26,821 nt of DNA from Priapulus caudatus (lineage: Eukaryota > Priapulida > Priapulimorpha > Priapulimorphida > Priapulidae): the NCBI RefSeq assembly GCF_000485595.1, contig NW_014577901.1, forward strand, positions 102,365 to 129,185. Reading direction: 5' to 3'. The notes beneath the pieces are model-generated. The model saw only the letters and a program-made list of their open reading frames with translations. It made no database searches and was not told the DNA's origin. This document shows, piece by piece, positions 21,785 through 26,821 of this stretch (within the stretch, counting starts at the first letter, position 1; the number at the start of each line of letters is the position of its first letter). A program made the translations under genes and the position numbers.

Positions 21785-22137
21785 CAGGGTGCGAAATTAA
21801 CGGGAGTCCGGAGTCAAATACTCCCTGATTTACTGTCGGACTCCCTGATTTGACATATGCAGGAGTCCGTGTGACTCCCTGAAAATTCTGCCATACTATA
21901 CTAACTAGTGCGTTCCAGAGCACGGCCTCGCGGAATTACCGTATTTTTTCAGCAAATGTCCAAAGAAAATTTGGCAGACGTGTAACCGCATGAATCTTCA
22001 AAATAAGCACGTGTTATTGTTAATATCTTTAATTTTGAACCTCAGACTGCAGACTCCATCATTTTGCTACGAACTCCGGGTAGGGAGGGTAGGGAGTCCG
22101 TTGGACTCCCGTGTTCAAAAGTTAATTTCTACCCCTG
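21785..22137. mobile_element. CAGGG-ended transposon, copy 2 (downstream of DNAJC3)
   Basis: A 353-bp copy in the opposite orientation to the one at 16582-16927, collinear along its whole length. Termini are CAGGGTGCGAAATTAACGGG and, inward from the other side, CAGGGGTAGAAATTAACTTT. It is flanked by CTAAC at 21780-21784 and 22138-22142. It ends 100 bases past the DNAJC3 stop, so it may contribute to that gene's 3' UTR. Confidence 0.85.
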
Positions 22138-22237
22138 CTAACGCACGTAAAAATCTGCCTAACCCTCGACGCCTCGGTATATACATAAATATAGCCTCTC
22201 TCTGCACCTCTCCCCCCGCCCCCCATCCTCTCCCGAA

Positions 22238-24126
22238 TCAGTTGAAGTGGAACTTGAACGTGTTGTGTCCAAACGGGTTGAACCCCTGCTGATAGCCCCA
22301 TGGATGCCCGTGTTGCTGATCCTCGGGATCGAGCGGATCTTCCCCGTTGTCGAACTTCTGCCGCTTCTCGGGATCCGTCAGCACCTCCTTCGCGGCGGCG
22401 ATGTCCATGAATTTCGCGCCGGCCCGCTTCTTCTCCTCCTCGTCGGAGAACTTGTCCGGATGCCACTCCATCGCGAGCCGCCGGTACGCCTTCTCGATCT
22501 CTCGCTTCCGCGCCGTCCGCTTCACGCCGAGGATCTTGTAGTAGTCTCGCTTCTTCGACTGTTTCTCCAGCTTCTGAGCGCGGGTGAGACCGTCTCGCGC
22601 GCGCCTCGACTCCTCGTCGACGTTCACCGCGGCCTGGTAGTCTCGGATCGCGTCGTCGTAGCGATCCTCGAGGAGGTGAGCGTCTGCGCGGCTGCACAGC
22701 GCATCCACGTTGTTAGGGTCTCCCGTCAGCACCTCCGTGCATGCCGCGACCGCCGCCGCCACGTCCGTCGCCGCGCTCGCCAGGCAGCGGCATTGCAGCG
22801 ACTTTGCGCGCGCCACGAACGCCGGCACCCTGGTCTCCGTCGCGAGCATGCGCGTCGCCGCGGCGACGCACGCGTCCCAGCGTTGCTCGCCGGCCGCGGA
22901 GTCCGCCGCCGCGATCTGCTTCGCGAGCTTCTTGACGAGCCGGTAGTGCTCGAAGCACTGCGCGTCGTCCGGGTCGAGCTTGAGGCACTCGCGCACCTCG
23001 GTGAGCGAGTCTTCGGCGAGACCCATGGCGTACAGCAGCTGGCTGATCTTGAGGTGCGCCGCGCGGTTGTCGGTGCGAAGCCGCGTCGTCGGCCGCAGGT
23101 CTGCGACGGCGCGGTGATGGTCGCCGAGCAGGATGTGACACTCCGACCGTTGCTCCAGGAGCGTCGCGTCCCACGGGCACGCGTCGATCGCGCGCGAGAG
23201 CGCGTCCATGATCTCGCGGCAGTCCCGCGCCGTCGGCTGCTCCTCCATGAAGCCGTCGATCATCTGGAATTCGCCGCGGAGGAGATCGATGAGTTCGAGG
23301 TTCGCGTGAGCTTCGTCGGCGTCTGGCTGCCGCGCGAGGACGCGCTCGTAGTCGATGTACGCGTCGTCCAGCGCCCCCTGCTTCAGGTAGACGTTCCCGC
23401 GCTGCAGCCGCGCTGCTGTGAAGTCCGGCTTCAGTTCAAGGACGCGGTCAAGGTCGGTGAGGGCCGAGCGCGCCTTCCCCATGGCGAGGTAGACGGTGGC
23501 GCGGCGGAAGTACGAGAGGTAGTTGCTCGGGTCTCCCTCTATCGCGGCGTGGTAGTGCGTCAGCGCGTCGCCGAGCTGTCCACTCGCGAGCATCGTCGTC
23601 CCGAGCGAGAGATGCTTTTCAACCTCCGTCGCCGCGTCGCCGCTCACGCCTGCGAAGCGAAAACCCGCGCGCAATGCGGAGACAACGATTAGGAAACATT
23701 ATACGGAATATTACAGACGATGTATTGAGAAAGAGGGAGATAAGCAGAGATGAAGCAGAGGGAGAGAATCCGCGGAAGAGGTCAGCAGGAGAAAAATAGT
23801 CGCAAATTGTTATTATTTCACTCCTGCTCAGCTGCTGCTCTCTTTAGTAACCTAGCAAATGTTTCGACTGATGGCAGGCTTTAGTTGCATTATTATTGAG
23901 TATATAATCAATACTAGTTAATTTGAGCAGCTACGTTACACGAGCATATGGTTCGACACAAACACATCACAGAATCATTAGAAGAGGAACTTCAGCTATG
24001 CATGATAACGTGGGTCCTAGGACACTTACACTTTGTCGGTTTTGGAAGTTCGAGAACTGCAATAAAAAGACAGGACAGCGTCCAGCAACTCCATGATATC
24101 GTCAGCCCAGTCACGAGGTCGTACAT
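22238..24126 (-). CDS. DNAJC3: DnaJ homologue subfamily C member 3 (P58IPK), two exons
   Basis: ER-lumenal co-chaperone: TPR repeats bind unfolded clients and the J domain stimulates BiP ATPase; the family was first described as an inhibitor of PKR and PERK. Exon 1 is 24126 down to 24030 and exon 2 is 23649 down to 22238 (stop TGA at 22240-22238); the 380-bp intron has GTAAGT donor and TTCGCAG acceptor. The joined frame is 502 residues against about 504 in human. Residues 1-33 form a signal peptide with the hydrophobic stretch [11 protein letters not shown], ending in a Cys codon split by the intron. TPR units follow from VEKHLSLG (about residue 41), with the family-typical [17 protein letters not shown] and [13 protein letters not shown]. 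The J domain is about 400-469 with the catalytic HPD at 429-431 and [19 protein letters not shown]. The protein ends GFNPF...FKFHFN, as the family does. The exon is strongly GC-rich against AT-rich surroundings. An in-frame ATG at 23674 lies inside the intron and is not the start. Confidence 0.95.
24030..24126 (-). CDS. DNAJC3: DNAJC3 exon 1, signal-peptide exon
   Basis: This 97-nt exon lies 380 bases upstream of the main DNAJC3 exon. Read on the minus strand from the ATG at 24126 it gives 32 codons plus one base (MYDLVTGLT...[12 protein letters not shown]), with a hydrophobic core typical of a cleaved signal peptide. It stops at a strong donor (AAAGT then GTAAGTG). The leftover T joins GC at the start of exon 2 to make a Cys codon, so the phases agree, and that Cys falls where vertebrate DNAJC3 also has Cys just before the first TPR helix. 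Support is frame, phase, splice consensus, hydrophobicity and total length. RNA evidence was not available. Confidence 0.8.
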
Positions 24127-24189
24127 TTTCCAATAAAATTAAACTGTTCTTGGCAGCAACACCTACTAGAGTGTTTCAAAGTTCGACAC

Positions 24190-24234
24190 CTCGCTGTCAG
24201 GTTCTCGCTCAGGTTCTCGCTGTCAGGTCTCGCT
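24190..24234. repeat. Short tandem repeat in the DNAJC3 5' region
   Basis: Three to four imperfect copies of a TCGCTGTCAGGTTC-like unit lie between the ER-stress element and the DNAJC3 start codon. They probably sit in the promoter or 5' UTR. No function can be assigned. Confidence 0.5.
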
Positions 24235-24292
24235 GAATGGAAAGTTTACGTGTAGTAACTGTATCGTACCCTATGATCGTACCTTTACGAAT

Positions 24293-24311
24293 CGTGGTCT
24301 TCTCCTATTGG
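24293..24311 (-). promoter_or_regulatory. ER-stress response element (ERSE) upstream of DNAJC3
   Basis: On the minus strand the sequence reads CCAAT, nine bases (AGGAGAAGA), then CCACG: an exact match to the ERSE consensus CCAAT-N9-CCACG. In animals NF-Y binds CCAAT and ATF6 or XBP1 binds CCACG during the unfolded protein response. It lies about 165-185 bases before the DNAJC3 ATG, in the same orientation as the gene, a usual promoter-proximal position. DNAJC3 is a known unfolded-protein-response target in vertebrates, so the gene and the element agree. No clear TATA box is visible between the element and the ATG. Confidence 0.8.
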
Positions 24312-24885
24312 TCAATTTTCTGATCCGCCCTCAGATCCGGTTATTTTAGGATGCGCACATAATGTGAAGTGAAATAGAGGGCGACATATACCAATAATAT
24401 GGTAGCGTCCGTTTATTTCTAATTTGTCTTTCATCAGAATTTGATTAAATGCGTGGGCACTACCTCATCAAGTGTGGATTTCCTGCCTTCGTTGCACGCA
24501 CTATTGTCTGGTAATATTAGATGGTATGTATTCAATTTTTCTATAATTGTTATATTCAAGATTTACAAAGTTATTCACTTATTGCACGGCATAAAATTAA
24601 AATCAAATCCCGAATCACAATCGGGCGATTATTGAAAACTATTCAGTATTCAGTATCCTGTGAGTGTTTAGCGGTAGTAATATAGCCCGCGTACAGTTGC
24701 CGCAGGAGCTAGTGAGTGTTAAACTTATAGTTTGCGTTGCTGTTTTTAGAACGACATAGCGCAGTTTTGACGATTGCTCGATTGTTCGATCATTAATCAA
24801 ATGTACGGTTCGAATTTCTCCTACTCCTAGTCCTAGTCCTAGTTCGAGCAGTAGCAGAGATACTTCCAGTACCACTACCACAACC
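24312..24885. other. Upstream of DNAJC3, no gene seen
   Basis: AT-rich non-coding DNA. A short TCCTAG repeat lies at about 24820-24845. A hydrophobic minus-strand frame there begins with GTG and has no ATG, and is not supported as a gene. Confidence 0.4.
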
Positions 24886-25290
24886 CACAGGCACTTGGGA
24901 CAGAGTCAGTAAAAACTGAAAATAATATGAACGCACATTCACAAATAGGCCCTACTACCGTACCTCTCAATTACAGTTCCAACTTCCACTGTTGTGTCAC
25001 TGTATATCAACTTTCTTTCATAAAAACTAACGCCGAACGCTCCCGCACTCGCCGCTGCGAGGGTGCTGTGTCGCCATGATAATATTTGCTTTATATATTA
25101 TTATCATGGCGACACAGCACACTCGCAGCGGCGAGTGCGGGAGCGTTCGTCGTTAGTTTTTATGAAGAAAAGTTGATATACAATGATACAACAGTGGAAC
25201 TGTAATTGAGAGGTACGGTAGTATTTGTGAATGTGCATTCATATTAATTATTATTTTCAGTTTTTACTGACTCTGTCCCAAGTGCCTGTG
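24886..25290. mobile_element. Near-perfect palindromic foldback element
   Basis: Left arm 24886-25084 and right arm 25099-25290 are inverted copies with few differences, around a 14-base AT loop. Landmarks on both arms are CACAGGCACTTGGGACAGAG, CAGTAAAAACTGAAAATAAT, GTACCTCTCAATTACAGTTC, CGCTCCCGCACTCGCCGC and GTCGCCATGATAATA. The outer 13 bases CACAGGCACTTGG also end the element at 11026-11946. AGAGATAC lies directly right of the element and again 22 bases left of it. No coding frame. Confidence 0.85.
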
Positions 25291-26286
25291 AGAGATACTA
25301 CCACTACCGGCAGTAGAGTACTACTACTAGTAATATATATGACCAACTAAAGTAGCGGTCTCAATACGTTTAGTAGGTTTGTAGTCATCGGGCAACGAAG
25401 AATGATAGCCATAAAAGTCAAGTGTACTTTATGAGCTCTGTGCGCACGCAGTGGGGTTAGGATTAGGTTACGTTGACGATGATCAATGTGGAAGTCTAAA
25501 AGTAGATCAGAGACGATAAGTGTCGTTTTCACTGTTACCGAGCATGGAGGCAAGTAGACCAATAAATTTTGCACCATAAATTTTTATCTGACGCTATCTT
25601 ACGGCCCATAATTGTAGGTTTGTCATGTGTTTTGTCAGAACAAAGATTACTATATTGATTTCAGCGTACTGCAAGGGACATGTTACTTGGTCAGAAACAG
25701 AGAAAAACTTAATGTAAAAAAATTCTTCACATTTGTGTGCGGAAAGATATCGGTCCCTAGAATAACACCAACTTATGCAAATTTCTAGGGTGGAATTTAT
25801 TGGCCCGTGAGTCAAACTATCCTGTAATACAGCTAGCAATTGAGCTGGCAATTGAATTATTTAAATGTGCACACTTTCATCAGCCGCCAATCTCAACTTA
25901 GGAGTTGTAGCATACTGAGTAAGTAATCATGGTGGGTGGATGAGTATCCTAGAGGGGCACTGTCCAACAAAAGAACAAAAAGAAGTGTCTTTATAATAAC
26001 TGCATATGTCTAGCTGATCACAAGCATGTGGAATAAATTATGACTGTGTGAATTAGTTATTGTCGTAGCAATTCCCAATGGTAACACCTCACATTTTCAT
26101 CACGCCTAACCTCATCTCTGCGCTGGTGCTTTGTTTGCATTGAAAGCAGTGTTCTAAGCACTAATTTACATATATGCGCACGCTAGCCTGTGATTTGAAA
26201 AGAGAGAAATTCACAGAGCCTCTATTGGGAGCTGCATACGCGGTAGTGAATAATAAAATATACATCTTTAGCACCAACCGTAATAC
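25291..26286. other. Intergenic, no gene seen
   Basis: AT-rich. Frames of 76 and 85 codons on the minus strand (25577 to 25347, 25851 to 25594) show no recognisable domain. No repeat or RNA gene recognised. Confidence 0.4.
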
Positions 26287-26353
26287 GTGTGTGTGTGTGT
26301 GTGTGCGTGTGCGTGTGCGTGTGCATGTGCGTGTGTGTGTGTGTGTGTGTGTG
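26287..26353. repeat. GT dinucleotide microsatellite
   Basis: (GT)n with GCGT and GCAT interruptions. The Cys/Val and His/Thr frames over it are artefacts. Confidence 0.9.
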
Positions 26354-26821
26354 CATGTATGTATGCATGATGTACTTTTGTGTGCACGTGTGTTTGTGTT
26401 TGAAAGCCAGTCTGGTTATTCGTGCTGTGGGCAAAATACCTTTGCACCCATACAGTGCAGCTCACACAATGTTGTGTACTTGATCACTACCCTGCCAACA
26501 TGCCCAGTTATTATGGCATTGTGTATTGATTAAAGGGACAGTAGCCTCTAGGATTTTACTGCATACAACTGTACTTACTGTATAACAAATCGGCTATATC
26601 CACACGTATTTGTTACCAGATACCTAATTTAATTGTTATAATTAATTACATACCAACGCTACGAAATTTGAACGGCGCCATGACACCCGCGACCGTGCTG
26701 CCACCCCGAAAAAGTTGCGTATTTGACAATTTATTTTGCACGTTACAGACCGAGGGCTAATCACAAAAGTGCAATTATATTTATACCAAAATGCTATTTA
26801 ACCGAACGATATTCATTTTAG
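26354..26821. other. Intergenic to the window edge, no gene seen
   Basis: A pyrimidine-containing tract ending TTACAG near 26750 could be a splice acceptor of a gene running past the edge, but there is no recognisable coding sequence after it. Confidence 0.3.

Noticed and set aside
23650-23674. In-frame ATG at 23674 as the DNAJC3 start
   Set aside because: It would give MRAGFRFAG with no signal peptide. These bases contain the acceptor TTCGCAG, and the upstream exon provides a matching phase and signal sequence.
22247-23692. 481-codon open frame on the + strand, antisense to DNAJC3
   Set aside because: It mirrors the DNAJC3 exon. Strong GC bias at third positions removes the sense codons that would give antisense stops, so the opposite strand stays open. 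The translation resembles no protein, while the minus strand matches DNAJC3 throughout.
24795-24820. GGTTCGAAT as a tRNA T-loop
   Set aside because: No acceptor stem, D-arm or anticodon stem can be drawn around it.
24639-24881. Minus-strand frame with a hydrophobic N-terminus, a possible signal peptide
   Set aside because: It begins with GTG, not ATG. The Leu/Gly-rich start comes from a short TCCTAG repeat, and there is no donor in a phase that fits DNAJC3.

Overview
The window is nuclear DNA from an animal, most likely a marine invertebrate. It holds intron-containing genes with GT-AG splice sites, long AT-rich non-coding tracts, many microsatellites, and several small non-autonomous inverted-repeat transposons, including one of the CGTCC-rich / AGGTCA-rich type I associate with marine invertebrate genomes. 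The species cannot be fixed from the sequence alone. There is no operon, CRISPR array, phage or prokaryotic structure.

Two protein-coding genes can be defended. (1) On the + strand, 12362-19749, is a 12-exon orthologue of AARSD1, the free-standing alanyl-tRNA editing protein that removes serine (and glycine) from mischarged tRNA-Ala. Eleven of the exon joins, including an 18-nt microexon, follow from open frames and matching phases. One junction (exon 5 to 6) is short by exactly one base, and the exon 6 donor appears to be GC rather than GT. (2) On the - strand, 22238-24126, is a two-exon orthologue of DNAJC3/P58IPK, the ER-lumenal TPR co-chaperone of BiP. Almost the whole protein lies in one GC-rich exon. 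A separate small exon at 24030-24126 supplies a signal peptide and brings the protein to 502 residues. About 170 bases upstream of its ATG, in the same orientation, is an exact ER-stress response element (CCAAT-N9-CCACG). The two genes are convergent, with about 2.5 kb between their stop codons, and have no evident functional link beyond protein quality control in the broad sense.

Layout. 1-12361: no recognised gene. It contains GC-rich islands (about 120-390, 1330-1800, 5600-6100), a ~140-bp tandem repeat (945-1329), CAG and GTC triplet runs, a ~57-bp minisatellite (2361-2655), a MITE (2737-3072), a partial dispersed repeat (6942-7032), a palindrome (9889-10061), a nested foldback element (11026-11946) and a TA-flanked MITE with a TTAGGG-like core (11987-12190). 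12362-19749: AARSD1, whose introns carry a palindromic MITE, a 27-bp minisatellite, a CAGGG-ended transposon and an AGGTCA-rich repeat. 19750-22237: intergenic AT-rich DNA, an AC microsatellite and a second full copy of the CAGGG-ended transposon. 22238-24311: DNAJC3 and its promoter element. 24312-26821: non-coding, with a ~400-bp near-perfect palindrome and a GT microsatellite.

I found no convincing evidence of a new multi-gene system. The most informative items are the ER-stress element on DNAJC3, the almost complete loss of introns in that gene, the irregular splice junctions of AARSD1, and two small transposon families defined here by their shared termini.
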